Source: Lutraria lutraria (lineage: Eukaryota > Mollusca > Bivalvia > Venerida > Mactridae). Taken from it: DNA of 64,000 nt. The position numbers were made by a program, and so were the translations under genes. Positions 47,350 through 59,740 of this stretch are shown piece by piece (the first letter of the stretch is position 1; each line of letters begins with the position of its first letter). The stretch covers positions 10,013,407-10,077,406 of the forward strand of contig OZ026842.1 of assembly GCA_964023205.1 (NCBI GenBank), given 5' to 3'. Under the pieces are notes generated by a model. The model worked only from the letters and a program-made list of their open reading frames with translations, was not told the origin of the DNA and made no database searches.

Positions 47350-47700
47350 TCTATTAATTAAATTAAGTTCAGGGCCATTTTTCCAAAAATGGGAAGGGGC
47401 CTTAGCCTTTCATTTTGGGAAATTCAAGCGCGATATTCAGCCAAATTGGGAAAAGGTTAATAACTGTTTTTATTAATTGTAAGTTTTAGATTTAAAACAA
47501 TAATGTCACATTTCAATAAATAATGCTAAATAATATAAGTTTTATTCACAGAACATGAAAAATAGATTTAGGGAGAATCATATTTTATCAAATTAGAATT
47601 TTCAGCATTGTACATTTTGGGGAATTTTATTCCAAAATTGGGAAAAAACAGCCTTTTTGTATGGGAAGTCACTGAATTTCGGCCTCTGCTATAGAAGGAA
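47350..47700. repeat. Degenerate TTTTGGGAAA-type dispersed repeat
   Basis: Repeated blocks such as AAATGGGAAGGGGCC, AAATTGGGAAAAGG, TTTTGGGGAATTTTATTCC and AAATTGGGAAAAAACAG. Sequence of this kind is common in bivalve DNA to my recollection; the family is unnamed here. Confidence 0.35.
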
Positions 47701-48441
47701 AAAATGCCCTGAAGTTGTAAACTTCAGACTTGGATGGCCAAAGTTGTTTCTGTGTATGATACACTGTATGGAATGACCTATTTAGTTAAATTACAAATTT
47801 ATGTAGTTTGTCAATATTAATCTACTAGGAATGTTATGTCTTCTTCAATGATAGAAGGTCTAGTCTGTTTCTCTGATTCTGGAGTATTTTCATGAATGTG
47901 ATACTGTACAACTACAAGATCTATTTTAAATTTGTAATGTACAGAAATCCTATATTCAGTCAATCAGTGCAGTCGTCTTGTGCTGGCTTGCTATGGCAGT
48001 CATGAATATGTAGAGTACTTACTACCATGCAGTAGCGATGCTGTCTGGGAGTAGGTTCCATGGTCCAATACCAACTTGTCACATTTTACTGTCAGTATTC
48101 TGAACTATTTGGTAATACTTTTAAGATAAATGCAAACATTCAAGATGAGACTATTTTTTTAGTACTCCAGTAGGTTCAAACTAGCTGGCAAAATAATCAG
48201 TAAATTTAATTTTTAAATTGTAGCCGGTTTTATTCACAGATTATTTAATTTTTTTAATGTAAATTTATGTTTGGATTGACAAAAAGTAGCTGGTGTTAGA
48301 ATTTCGAGTAGAAGGCAGTATCTCTGGTCGTCTGGGCTCCTGGAGAACAGAGCATGTTGGTCTATGAGATGTTTGATTTATTGTACTGTTAGTTTTTTTT
48401 ATCTTTAAAATTTATATATTTCAGGTGCATATACATAAACC

Positions 48442-51400
48442 ATGGACACAATATTTCAGCCACTCCCTGTACTGTTGCTGTTTTTATCATGGAATGCTTA
48501 TATTCAAGCAAATGTCTTGGTAATGGTAAGTATATATAATACTATAAATTTATCTTCCCAAGGTCAAGTTTCAGACAAAACTACTTCTGGCTGTGTGTCA
48601 ACAGAGGTTTTTTTTTATAATGTACAAAATAAGTTTGCTCATCAGGATAGTTGTTGTTGTGTATATTTATTTGATTAATATTTACCATTCATAGATATTA
48701 GATTTAGTATCCAGGGCTCTCCTTTGACACTTAAAATGGCATTTTGACTCTTGAAATTTTCAAAATAAGGTTTTTAAATGGCTTTAGAATTGGAACCAAA
48801 AGGTCAAATTTACTATTACAATAGTAGGAAATTTTGTTGACTCTAAATTTCTATCACGTAAGGGTCATTTTGACCCCCAACTTTTGAAGTCTAGGGTGCA
48901 CCCTGGTATCATTGAATAATTTATGGTACTAAAATCTAAGAGTAAAATTTTGTGTTCTCATAAATACTGATTCATTTTTTACCCTTAATAGGTTATGCAG
49001 GATTTTAATATTTCATATAGCTTTTAAGCATTACTTATTGTTACAGAAATCAGAGAACACATCAGTTGCAGTTGATTCCTTTTTAGACAGAGAAGCATTA
49101 TTTGGACCTTCAGTCCCTGATGATGGTATAAAGGTATGATTTATTGATGCTTGATATTTTGTCATATTTTGCTAGTAATTCTGTATGTTAGTACTCCTAT
49201 CATATTCATTAAGATTTTACCAATTTACCTTTAGCATGGAAAAAGTGAATCAAGCATTCATATATTAATATACGCTAAAATATACCCAACTGAGTTTAAA
49301 CATTTCTGCTAAGGTTTTGTTATTACTGCAGTGGATAAACTAGGAAGGAAATATTATGTGAAATAGTACCATTCTTACAACTCTATTATACCATGCCCAG
49401 TCTTGTTGTCTGGGACAACCAATTTTTCATTCTGACAACCAAAATTTTGGTTTGGACAACTTACTTTTCATTAAAAAATCAAATACATGTAAACTAAAAA
49501 GCAGTAAAATTTTCAGTTTTGGGCAACCACATTTCAAACCTTAATTTCACAGACTGCATCATGCCTGCAATCATCCATCAGCTAGTTTTCTGTAGTGTCC
49601 ATATGTTACAAATCTAAAATTTGATGATTTTGTAAAACCTTTGTATTCAGACTACATTTGGGACATAGTGCTAAGATTGTCTCATTGTCATGTTTAGTTT
49701 TGTGCAAATATTGATTATTATTGGTCTGAAAATAAGTTGTCATTACCATTAGATGGTCTTATTATTGAAGTGTTAACCATGTGAGGTTTACAAAGTTAAT
49801 CATAAAGAGAAGTATTATAAACTGGTCAGAAAAATAAACATTTGCCTTGGTGAATGGGAGAAGTTATTATTGTAATATGAATGTTTCAGGGCTATGTGTT
49901 CAATGTGAACCCATTCAATGCTTGTCGGCCTGTTGAGCCTCCACCAAATAATTCATCTGTATGGATAGCTTTGATAGCCAGAGATAATTGTTCATTTGTT
50001 GATAAGGTAAGTGACAAAAATGCGTTAATTGATGTAGTCTTAAAATTAAATCTGCTGTGTAAATCTTGGGTTCAAAAATATTTTATATTTTGTATAAAAA
50101 GGCTACTGTACATATACTTAAAATTCATAGCAGTATAAACCTGTTTGTTTAACATTGATTGGGAACAAATTTTATATATTAATCTCATTCTGTAGCTGTT
50201 CTTGGGTTTATTGATCAGTGTCCAGCATATGGAACTTCATTAATTTGAGGACTCTGCTAGATTCTGTCTATAATCTTAGGGTCAGGAGTCTTGACATGCT
50301 TTAAATTTTGATCAGTTAGGGAAAGGAAACATTTCGAGGGTTCAGCGCAACACTGTCATAACTTGTTCTGATTTCAATATGAGTTACGACACTGTTGCGC
50401 TGAACCCTCAATTTGTCTCCTCTTTATGACACCACTTTACTTTGAAGACTTGTCTCCTTATTTGAGAAAGTAGGCAGTTGCTTACGGAGGTTGGGAGTCT
50501 AGTACTGGTTCTTCCCAGGAACGATGGTTAGGTGAACTGTTCACCTCATATGACTCTGACTGTTGAAAACGGACGTAAAACTCAAACAAACAAAACTCAT
50601 TTTTGAGTTTACATCTAAGTAAAGAAGACCTAACATTTCTAAAGGACTACTCTTTTGTCAGTGCTTCATATATTGTGTATGTTTTATGTTAATTCTGTAT
50701 TTACTAAGTACATACATTTATTTCATATGTAAGGTAACACAAGCACAAAGGGCTAACTTTGATGCTGTCATTATATATAACTCCATGTCATCAGGAGATG
50801 GCCTCATTGCCATGCAAGGGGGTACGGATGATATTTTTTACCTGACCCATACATTCTAATTATGTATTTTGTCTTCCACATCACTTGCATATGTTTCCTT
50901 AGATATACAAATGTATGGCAAATAGACTAAATCTATCAATCTTTTTATGACCCTAGCATCAATTACATGGGGTTATACTTCCAGTGATTGTCATGTCAGT
51001 ATGTCTGTACATATGAGGTTAAGACGAGCTGCCACCAGGGGCATATCGATATATGCCTTTAATGAATTATTTAACATAGCTTCTTGTTTTAGACTGCAGT
51101 AAGACCAACATGCATGCTTTTGATCTTTTCTAGCGTGTTGGAAAAGTCATAGAAACCTTTCAAACAAAATTCTCTTGTATCTTCATAGTTTTCTGCTAGA
51201 TTTCAAATTTTGTATCAGATGCATCTTGCAAAGACAAAGACTTCAGAATGACTTGACCGATACTTTACTTTTTGTAAAAACAAAAAATATATAAAAAAAT
51301 TAAATAAGCTTCTTCTTTCATCTTTTGAAGATCTATTCTCACATTTCATACATTTGAAGATGTAATGTATATTTTGCCATATGAAACAGTTAAACATATC

Positions 51401-54400
51401 AATATCTGCACTCAATTTCCCATCACACACTCAGCTTTCTGTATGTACAGATGTATCAATGCCCTTATGTTTGCCATATTTGGATACTGTATTGCTTCAA
51501 TTAAATTCTTAGGGGGAAATTCTTCCAAAGCCATATTGATACAGTAAAAGTTTTTGTTTGAGCAAAGCAATAATTTAGACTTTTTATTCTTCAAATGTAA
51601 GGTTTTAATTGGTTGATTCAAATCTCAGTCTGAAAATTGACCAATCATATGGCTTCATTTGAACTCTGATTTGTGATACAATCACTTTTATTATAATAAC
51701 AGTATTTGATCTGAACAGAATGTACTCTCCTAGAATCAATTTAATGACCAGATACAGTATTCAAAACATCCTGTACAGTGCATCTATAATCTTTCACTAT
51801 CATTCCTTTATTTACGTCTCACCTGACAGGTACGAAATGTTCAGCAATGGTTTGCTGCGGCCATCATTTATAATAGAAAAGATGATAACAGCGTGACCCC
51901 TATGTCTGGAGGTAAGATTTGTAAATTCCATATAAGTGTATTAAAATCATTTTTTAGTTGGTTGGCAAATATTTGCTTTTTCTTATGTAGGTTCTTAATG
52001 TACAGAGATGGGCAGCTAGTGCCATAGTCTACAATAGACCTGGAGATAACAGTGTTATATACATGCAAGGAGGTAATATGAGCAATAATGATAAATTCTG
52101 AGCATGTGCATTTGGTCTGTATTTAGAGGATTATTTACTCAGTAAATGTATGTTATTGAGCAACCATTGTTTGTACAGTGTCACAAATAAATCAAGCTCA
52201 GCTGTTATGGAAATTTCTTTCTTTGTCCAAACAAATACTAGTGAATTATAATGGATGAATTGTTGCTTACAGTACAAGCCAAGATGTCATAGACCTCTTT
52301 CATTGTTTCAAATTATACATCAGTTTTTGTATTATGTATTTCATTAGTATAATTTAGTAGACAATCAAATGCTAATGAAATGTACAGAAAGCTGGTATTT
52401 AATTTTAATTAACTATGCTTTGTTTAATCCAGGAAGCCATTTATTTGGATTTCTTTTTGAATTTTGAGTAATTTATGATGAGTTAAGTATTTTTTTACCT
52501 ACTATTAAAGTATGCTTATCTTAAATGAATCAATCATTCTATATAAGTATGTATATTTATAATTTGATCTGAATTAGCTAAATATTTTTTATTTCTAATC
52601 ATTCTTTTACATTCCCCTAAAAACCTGTTCAGCTAGTATGGTTGGTAGAGGACGAGATAGCTTGATTAAAATCCAAAAGTGGCACACACTTTGTCTTTAT
52701 AATTTGACCATGATATTATGATATCCTTTACATGCACATTTTCCCATCACCTTTGATTCACTCTTTATTTGTAAGGCTATCAGTTTTTTTATAGAGAGAC
52801 TGGTTAGATTGTTTGTCAATGTCAGCGAAGACTACTTGTTTGGTTGACTCACCTCAGTGTATTATTGAAACTCAGATAATTAATACAATTAGTATCTAGT
52901 TGTTCTAAGTTGATATGACTCGGTAGAACTATTTTCGGCTGGAGTATCAATTTGTGACTTAAGCCACTTACCTACGACATGATTTGTAAAAAATTATCTT
53001 GGAAAAAGTAAACACTTCCTTTATTTACGTTGAGTGTATAGAAAGATAGCAGAATGTTGCAATCTTGTATCATGTATTACTAGATTTGAAAGGCTGTGTT
53101 GCATTCTTTAACATCATAAGTGTATTAGCGCTAATATGTCGTATTTCTCTGTGTGTATGCTTTTTGGATGATGTGTTATTATGGAATGTTTACATCATGT
53201 AACCAGGTACAAATATTGTATGTTTTAGATGGAGAAGGTATAAACATCCCCTCTGTATTTGTTGGATATGATGATGGAATCTTATTAAGTAAAAACTACT
53301 GTTATAATTGTACAGTTTTTGAAAATTCCAAAGGGAGGTAAGTAGTGTTTGATTCGTGATGAATTACAGTTTATTTTATCCCAGCATATGAAGTTTGAGA
53401 GGGGGAATTGGAGTCACTCTGTTGGTCAGTCGTTTGTCAGTCGGTCTGTCTGTCAATCTGTGTACTGTTTCACAGGTTTGTGGAGCGAACTACTTCCACA
53501 TTCCTAAAGCAATTGCAATGAAATTTGAAACAGATGTGCGAATGTGCAAGACACACTTTTCATGCCCAGTGATCCACATATTTTAGAGTTATGTGCCCTT
53601 GAACTTAGCCAGATAGTGTACAATGGCATTATTGGTGTCAAAGCAGCAGCTTCTTCTGATTCCATGATTCTTCACTTCTAGGTGATGGATATTTTCATTT
53701 TAGCTGGCATGCTTTCTTATATCATTAATTTATTACAGTTTTATTATGATGATATATGTGAACAAGATATATAAACTTGTTGACTTTGGATAATTTAAGC
53801 TACAAATACATACCTTTGCAGTGACAAGTCACATATTGTTTCATTAAATGCCTTTTATGACTGTTGGCAATATTCTTACTCAATGTAGAAACCTTGTGTG
53901 TAATCTGTAATTTTCATGTTGGTATTGTACCGCTGTTTCGCCCTGCTTCTGTTGGCTAATGATTGGGCACCATGGCTTTGTGTATTTAATCTCTGATCTG
54001 ATCAAAGCTTGTATTTTATGTTATACTCATATTTCAGCTTTGAGATATTGATTGAGAGCGAGGATCATGGTTATCCGACTATTGGTCCGGTTATTTTTAT
54101 TCTGTTTGCGGTTGTGGTTGGACTCTGCCTTATCACAATGATTGTATTCCTGGTGAGACTTTGTGATTTTTATATACATGCAGAGAGAATAGTCACTTAA
54201 CACTGGACATAATGGTGAAATATCTTTTGTACATAAATTAACCAGAACTATAAGTCATGGATCATGTTTGATATCATGAATGAATTCGCCTAATTGAGTC
54301 ATGAGGTAAAAGCAGATTAGACAATTTTAACACATGTTTTCAGGCTGAGTTAGATACGCATAAAGTTGAACTTGAGTGTAATAATAACTAGGTACTAGTA

Positions 54401-57400
54401 AATGGACAAGAATTAAAGTCCGGATTGATTTGGTTTTTTCCTGCTTCGATGGCACTTAGCTGAATATTTTTTAGATTTTCAAAATTTTCTACTTTCTGAA
54501 GTTTCATCCATGAATGTAATAGTTCAAGATTTATTGACCACGCATAAGATGTATCAGTTTTGAAATTAAGGATACCTAATTAGTATGGCATATAATAGTA
54601 TCATATAATTGTGTTATACTTTCGCCAGATTGTATGTTCAGTGACTTAAATGGCTAATCTCTCTGTTATTTATTGTGTGATTACAGTAATTATTGTTGTA
54701 ATGTTAACATACTATTTTCAGTTACTGGATAATGATACAAAGACAACAGAATCCATATCTACTTTGGCCTTTTGCTGTAGTACTTGGGACATGTTTTATA
54801 CTTATGTTATTTTTTATGGTGAGCAGATTGTTCTGTTCTGTTCTAACTGCATGTTGAAACATACTTGAAATTTACTAATGACTTGTCTAAACTTTTCACT
54901 TGAGCAATTTGAACTTTGGCTTCATCCCATGTTTAGAGTAGTTGGTAAAATGTAATCATTAAATTGCCTCATTTCTCTACTATTTTGCATATTTACAACC
55001 ACCAATGATGTAATTTGATCCTCATATAGATGTTGTGTATTATATACACCCCAAAAAGCGAGGAAAAACATTTGTCTTCACTGTTATGTACTTCAATCCT
55101 TATGGTGCAATTTTCTTGTGTATAATTCTTCTGTAGATCTAAGAGACAAGAAGTATAATTGCTTAATTAACCCTGTATGAGGGGTCAAAGTCATTAATGG
55201 ACCGTATGTTGCCAGGTTGGAGTTTAAGCAGCAGTTAAAAAACTCTGAATTTCATTTGTTCAGTCAATAAATGGTAATTTTCAACCTTATGAAGGGTAGT
55301 TTTTAGATGAAACTTTGTTATTGCAAAATGAATCAACATGTTTCAGTGTACTATAAAACTTGTTTCTTCATTGTATCAATTCAAGGCCCTTTGCTGATTA
55401 TTAACATTTATTCATGGCTGGATGTATGTATTTCTCATAGTTTTGTTGAATTTATTCAGACTTGAGCAATTACTCACTTTTGATAAAAAATCACTTAGAG
55501 TTCTCTTTCACTGTAACACTATCACACTGTCTTCTTTTCTGCATTCACTGACTTTTCATCTCACATATTTACCATTCATCAATTACCATAAACCTTAATT
55601 AGCATTAACCAATTAAAATCTGGACCTTTTATGTTCTTTTACTCTGACAATGGATAAGTTTTCAAAAGCTTTTCTACATTATGCATATAATATACATGTA
55701 ATGCATCTAGCTATGGGGCCTTGATGTTTGGATTATGTCAGTGTATTGTTAAATTCTGACAGGACTTGATGGAAGCCCATTATTAATCCAGGAAGATATT
55801 TCAAGGTTCACTTCTAAATTTAGCACTGCCCTCTTCGGGGTACATTTGATGTTTATTTAGAACGCATTATAAATAATAAAGATATGAAATCGGGTTTGTC
55901 TCCTCATTTCGTCATGAATTTACATGAAATGAGTGAAATAAAAGGATTTTGACTTGATAATTGGTTCACAGCAAGTTATTATTGTTTTTTTAATGTATTC
56001 AATTTATTGTAAAACACACAATATAAATTCAGTTATGTCAACTGATTCCCAGAATATATATTTTGACCTGTTATATATTCCTACGCACTCCTCCTAAACA
56101 GCGTGTATTTAAGAATTTGTGTTTTGATAATTTTGTTCATGTTGGAGACAAGAATCTTTTGTAAGTTAAGTAATGGTATTGCATTATCCTTTCTCATTTT
56201 ACTGTCTATCATTAGTTATCAAAATAAAATATCATTTTCAGGTTTTTAAATGGTGTCGGGACTTCAGACGTAAACGCCGATCACGGTTATCAATTAAGCA
56301 TTTGAAAAAGATTCCCCAGAAGAAGTTTAAGAAAGGTAACAAAATCCATCATTGTGTATATTGATATGATATTTGCTTTATAACACTCGATGAAGTGGTA
56401 GAACCTGTTCTGACTGTTATACAAACTTGTATAGAATTATGTGTCCTGGTTTTAATATTCATTTCTAGCCATCATGACAATGCATACAGATATTTGGAAT
56501 AAATATCTTTTAACTCTGTTAATGATCACAAGTTTCATCTCCTTGGAGCCTGGTGGCTTTTACTTAATCACTCACTTATTGTTATTTAATTCTCACATAT
56601 GAGGGTTGTTCAGAGGTTTTATTTCCAAGCTCCGAGCTAAGGAAGAATGTAAAAAACAATTAGTGCTATCTAGTGGTAATGCATTATTTTATTTTATTTT
56701 TTTAGGTGATGAATATGATGTTTGTGCTATTTGTTTGGACGATTATGAGGAAGGAGATAAACTCAGACTTCTACCTTGTAGCCATGGTAATGTATTGTTT
56801 ACTGTACATGTGAATTTGCTTAACAATGATTTCTTCTCTTTTTGTGAAATTTTAATATTTAGGACAAAGAAGCAACTATTTTCTGTGTTATTAAGAATAG
56901 ACCAATTGAAGCATATGTTCTTCCAAAACAAATTAAAGAATGGTTAACAATATTTATATATACCCTTGCAGAATTTGCAGACAATCGTTAACAGCTGTTA
57001 GTGTTGTTTAATGACAAAAATAAGTATCATTTCCCATGTATTATTTCCTGAAAGTCTGTTCTTTGTAGTGGTCTGATAAAACTTACATAATTATAGTTAT
57101 ATACATACACTTATAAACAGAACCAAACTTTAACCCCACTGTACGAAAAAGATTCATCAGCTCTTGCTCAAAGGACCATTATTAATTGAACCAAATGTTT
57201 ATGATCTACAAATTTAGAAATAAAACTGGAGAATTGCAATGTGTTTCTCCCCTGTGTATTCAATCCAAACAGGTGTTTTATTTTGTGAAAATTGGCTCGA
57301 AAATAACAAAAATATCATATTACCACAAATTGCCCAACTATGTGGTGAGGTTTATAAGTTTTGTTCAGCATATATGCATTAGTAACCTGTTGAGAAATAC

Positions 57401-58371
57401 CTAAAGACAGGGATATCTGACAATGAGTTATTGATCAATGAATCATCAATTGTGTACTTAAATTTGATTGTGACCATTTTCAGTGTATCATACCAAATGT
57501 ATAGATCCCTGGCTAACTAAGAACAAGAGAAGCTGTCCTATATGTAAGAGGAAGGTTATACCCGGAGATGATCCAGACTCAGATAGTGAGAACTCAGACA
57601 GTGAAGGTGATAGCCCATCAGAAAGGACACCTTTACTTGGTGCTAGTGCTAGTAACTCTGCTGGCCCAATTAGTAGAAGGTCCACATTTGATAACTCAGG
57701 TGAATGTTTGACTGTATTAACTGGCGGTGTATGTTTATTTATTAAAATATGTTTTATCTATTCCTGCTATTTGAGCAGTTTTTCTGATAATCCTAAAATC
57801 TGAGATATGGATTATGATTGAATTTGAAATAGATGCTCTCTCAGTATTGGATTATTGTTCCAGTTGAAACAATATTCGTAGTTTCTTATTCTCAGAACAT
57901 CAGTTGTCAGTTAATTATTATATTTGATATATTTATTATTTGTGTATAATATTTTATATTTAAGGTCTACCTGCTCCAGATGCTCAGACACGGGTATCTC
58001 GTGTAAATGAGAACACAAGCCACGCCTCCACAGATGATTCTGACCAATCAGATTCTGAGTATGGAGCTACAGGTGGAGTTCATCATGTAAATCTTGGTAA
58101 AGAAAACCCATTACTATCTCTTGGCAAATCTCCAGTGGAGGAATCAGCCAATCAGAACTCCAGGAATGAACATTCAACCAATCAGAACATTGAGGAGGCT
58201 GTTGTTATAGAAACAAGGAATAATGGGCATGATAATGTAGTCTTTGAGAATGATGATGAGGCTTCTGCTGCTGCTGATGATGATGATGAAGACTTTGATG
58301 TTGTTGATGATGACATCGTTTTTAGCGAACCTTCAAAAAAAGATGACAAAAAAGCTAATGGTGTGATTTAG
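48442..58371 (+). CDS. RNF13: RNF13-like PA-TM-RING E3 ubiquitin ligase, ~465 aa, 10 exon positions
   Basis: Exons: 48442-48525, 49047-49133, 49890-50006, one of three exon 4 versions (50734-50821, 51830-51911 or 51991-52072), 53229-53337, 54038-54152, 56242-56335, 56706-56786, 57484-57699 and 57965-58371. All borders are GT-AG and the phases agree. Product (numbered with version 4A, 465 aa; 463 aa with 4B or 4C): signal peptide (1-~23), lumenal protease-associated domain (~58-150), one membrane span (~177-200), basic stretch ([13 protein letters not shown]), RING-H2 C3H2C3 (Cys238, 241, 256, His258, 261, Cys264, 276, 279), an ERTPLL dileucine-type sorting signal (305-310) and a long acidic tail. 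RNF13/RNF167 ligases sit in endosomes and lysosomes and ubiquitinate cargo; the dileucine motif is conserved with vertebrate RNF13. The tail is longer than in vertebrates. A 5' leader intron ends at TTTCAG (48424). RNF13 versus RNF167 orthology is not settled. Confidence 0.92.
48700..48910. repeat. Dispersed repeat in RNF13-like intron 1
   Basis: CACTTAAAATGGCATTTTGA with following CTCTTGAAAT is similar to CATAAAATGGCATTTTGACT at 23680-23700 in the KY-like gene. The right part reads GGGTCATTTTGACCCCCAAC. Degenerate interspersed element of unknown family. Confidence 0.4.
50322..50423. other. Long hairpin in RNF13-like intron 3
   Basis: Arms 50336-50363 and 50382-50409 are inverted copies (28 bp, two mismatches) with an 18-nt loop. 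Weaker pairing extends about 15 bp further on each side. The core is GAGGGTTCAGCGCAACA. It lies directly upstream of a SINE and ~310 bp before exon 4A. Confidence 0.75.
50440..50612 (+). mobile_element. SINE with mollusc-type 3' tail
   Basis: Contains GCAGTTGCTTACGGAGGTTG, a CTTCCCAGGAACGATGG segment and a GTTGAAAACGGACGTAAAAC segment ending in CAAACAAACAAAA. The combination of a GTTGCTTACGG block and a GACGTAAAACYYAAACAAAC tail is one I recognise from bivalve SINEs. Forward orientation within the intron before exon 4A. Confidence 0.65.
50734..50821 (+). CDS. RNF13: RNF13-like alternative exon 4A (PA domain)
   Basis: 88 nt, phase 0 in and 1 out, encoding [20 protein letters not shown] and nine more residues ending in AMQG. 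It aligns with the same segment of vertebrate RNF13 (QRAGYKAAIVHN). Acceptor CATATGTAAG, donor GTACGG. Of the three versions it is the least like the other two. Confidence 0.85.
51830..51911 (+). CDS. RNF13: RNF13-like alternative exon 4B (PA domain)
   Basis: 82 nt, phase 0 in and 1 out, encoding [20 protein letters not shown] then SVTPMSG. Acceptor ACCTGACAG, donor GTAAGA. Homologous to 4A and especially 4C. Frame and splice sites are all intact, so it is not a decayed copy. Confidence 0.85.
51991..52072 (+). CDS. RNF13: RNF13-like alternative exon 4C (PA domain)
   Basis: 82 nt, phase 0 in and 1 out, encoding [20 protein letters not shown] then SVIYMQG. Acceptor TTCTTATGTAG, donor GTAATA. 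The intron separating it from 4B is only 79 nt. Any transcript joining two versions would shift frame into the next exon. Confidence 0.85.
53390..53650. repeat. Dispersed repeat in RNF13-like intron 5
   Basis: TGTTGGTCAGTCGTTTGTCA and CTGTCTGTCAATCTGTG are followed by AAATTTGAAACAGATGTGCG, an ATATTTTAGAGTTATGTGCC segment and CTTGAACTT. The last part resembles TTCAGAGTTATGACCCTTGA in the MITE at 24237. It is a moderately diverged interspersed element, typical in style for bivalves. Confidence 0.45.
54153..56241 (+). other. RNF13-like intron between TM and basic-region exons
   Basis: 2.1 kb, AT-rich, with no conserved open frame. The 73-codon frame at 54650 has no family features. Nothing else seen. 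Confidence 0.7.
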
Positions 58372-58779
58372 TGCTGATTGTAAGCATTTTGTCATTAAGA
58401 CATTTTCATGCAGGTGATATTTTAGGTTTGAAGTAGTGATTTATCAACACTCAATTTTTTGTACTTAGTTTTGGAAATGCATTAATTCAAAAAGTTGAAT
58501 AATATATATACTCATTTGTACCATCATTACCACTTATTATCAGTAATGTTAAAAAGTCATAATTTATATACCATGTGTCCATTCTAATACATCATTATGC
58601 ATCATCCCTTCAGTGTGCTAGCCCTTTATTTGTGTAAATAGAACCATCTTGATTTCAATGCATTTAAGATAAAAACGTGAAAGGGGCGGTTAGGAAATAC
58701 TTTAGTATGAAATTCACAGACAAGTAATTGGGGTTAAAGTAAATACAAACCAGACTTCTTTCAGTTTTCATTCATCACT

Positions 58780-59061
58780 CAGGGCTGCCTATTTTTTTGT
58801 AGATTTGTGGGTTTCTGCGAAATTTGAGACTTCAAGGCCAATTTTTGAGAGCAATATAAATTTGAGGAGATATTTTCCGTGCGGTAACACTTTCACTAAT
58901 GCTAGACAATTAACCCATCATATCAGTACATATTCATTTTAATTTAGACTGTACCTGGTACTTGGTAAGCTTTAGATTTTATCCTTATCATATGTAATCA
59001 TTGTTTATAGATGTTTTCACGAATTTTCAGCTGATTTTCAAACAAGCTGATGGCAGCCCTG
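58780..59061. mobile_element. 282-bp MITE-like element with 10-bp TIRs (hAT-like)
   Basis: Starts CAGGGCTGCC (58780-58789) and ends GGCAGCCCTG (59052-59061), exact reverse complements. The CAGGG terminus is typical of hAT elements. I see no clear 8-bp duplication at the flanks, so the insertion is old or the ends are slightly misplaced. Confidence 0.5.
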
Positions 59062-59253
59062 ATTCTGTCTTTTTTGTTACTTAAACAAAATTATTGAAGC
59101 GCTGGGAGTTAACAAGTGACTGTATTATGTGGGATATAGCATGAGATTTGAAGAAATGAAATGATACTGTAAACATGAAAAGAAAAGTTACCACTTTGGG
59201 CACCAACAAATGGACATAGTGGTTACATTTCTTTGATATCTGAAACAGTGAAC

Positions 59254-59268
59254 GGGGGGGGGGGGGGG
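59254..59268 (+). repeat. Poly-G run (15 G)
   Basis: Fifteen consecutive G, directly followed by CTGATAATATA. Length is probably polymorphic and error-prone in sequencing. Confidence 0.9.
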
Positions 59269-59576
59269 CTGATAATATATCATCTTATTTGGTATATTTT
59301 CATCATAGAATCTAATGTCATATATATATATAGCATGATTAGCCTTGAATCATAATTGTATAGTAAATTTATTCTCATCATATAATCTTTGCTTTCATTT
59401 TCAATTGATGACATGTGATATTTTACAGATGTTATGACTGGCTCATATTTAGCTCTAACTTGCCTGTTTTCTAATGATAGTTTACTAATTGTTCCTTTGT
59501 TGCACAATTGGTTATTTTGTATTACTGTTTCATTGTGCAAGAAAGGTATAAACAAGGAACACTCATGTACAATGTA

Positions 59577-59740
59577 CAGTCAAACCTGTGTTTGTGGCCA
59601 ACTCGGAACAAAGGCTTTCCATACTTAAAAAAGTCTTGATTATTAGGAACAAAGTGACTTTCGTATAAAGGTCACCTTACAGTGAAGGCCTCATTAGTTC
59701 CTTTCCTAGGGTAGCCTTTGTTCACAGGATACAAAAGGTC
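59577..59740. repeat. CAGTCAAACCTGTG-type dispersed repeat, copy 2
   Basis: CAGTCAAACCTGTGTTTGTG start, internal TATAAAGGTCACCTTACAGT and a TTTGTTCACAGG end. It shares start, body and end blocks with 60472-60650, and start and body with 26111-26280. Confidence 0.6.

Noticed and set aside
52073..53228. A fourth alternative version of RNF13-like exon 4
   Set aside because: I scanned this intron for a GT-start, phase-compatible segment encoding a QR/QQ...IYN pattern and found none.
54650..54868. Hydrophobic 72-codon open frame in an RNF13-like intron
   Set aside because: No acceptor/donor pair joins it in frame, and the gene's transmembrane segment is already encoded by 54038-54152.
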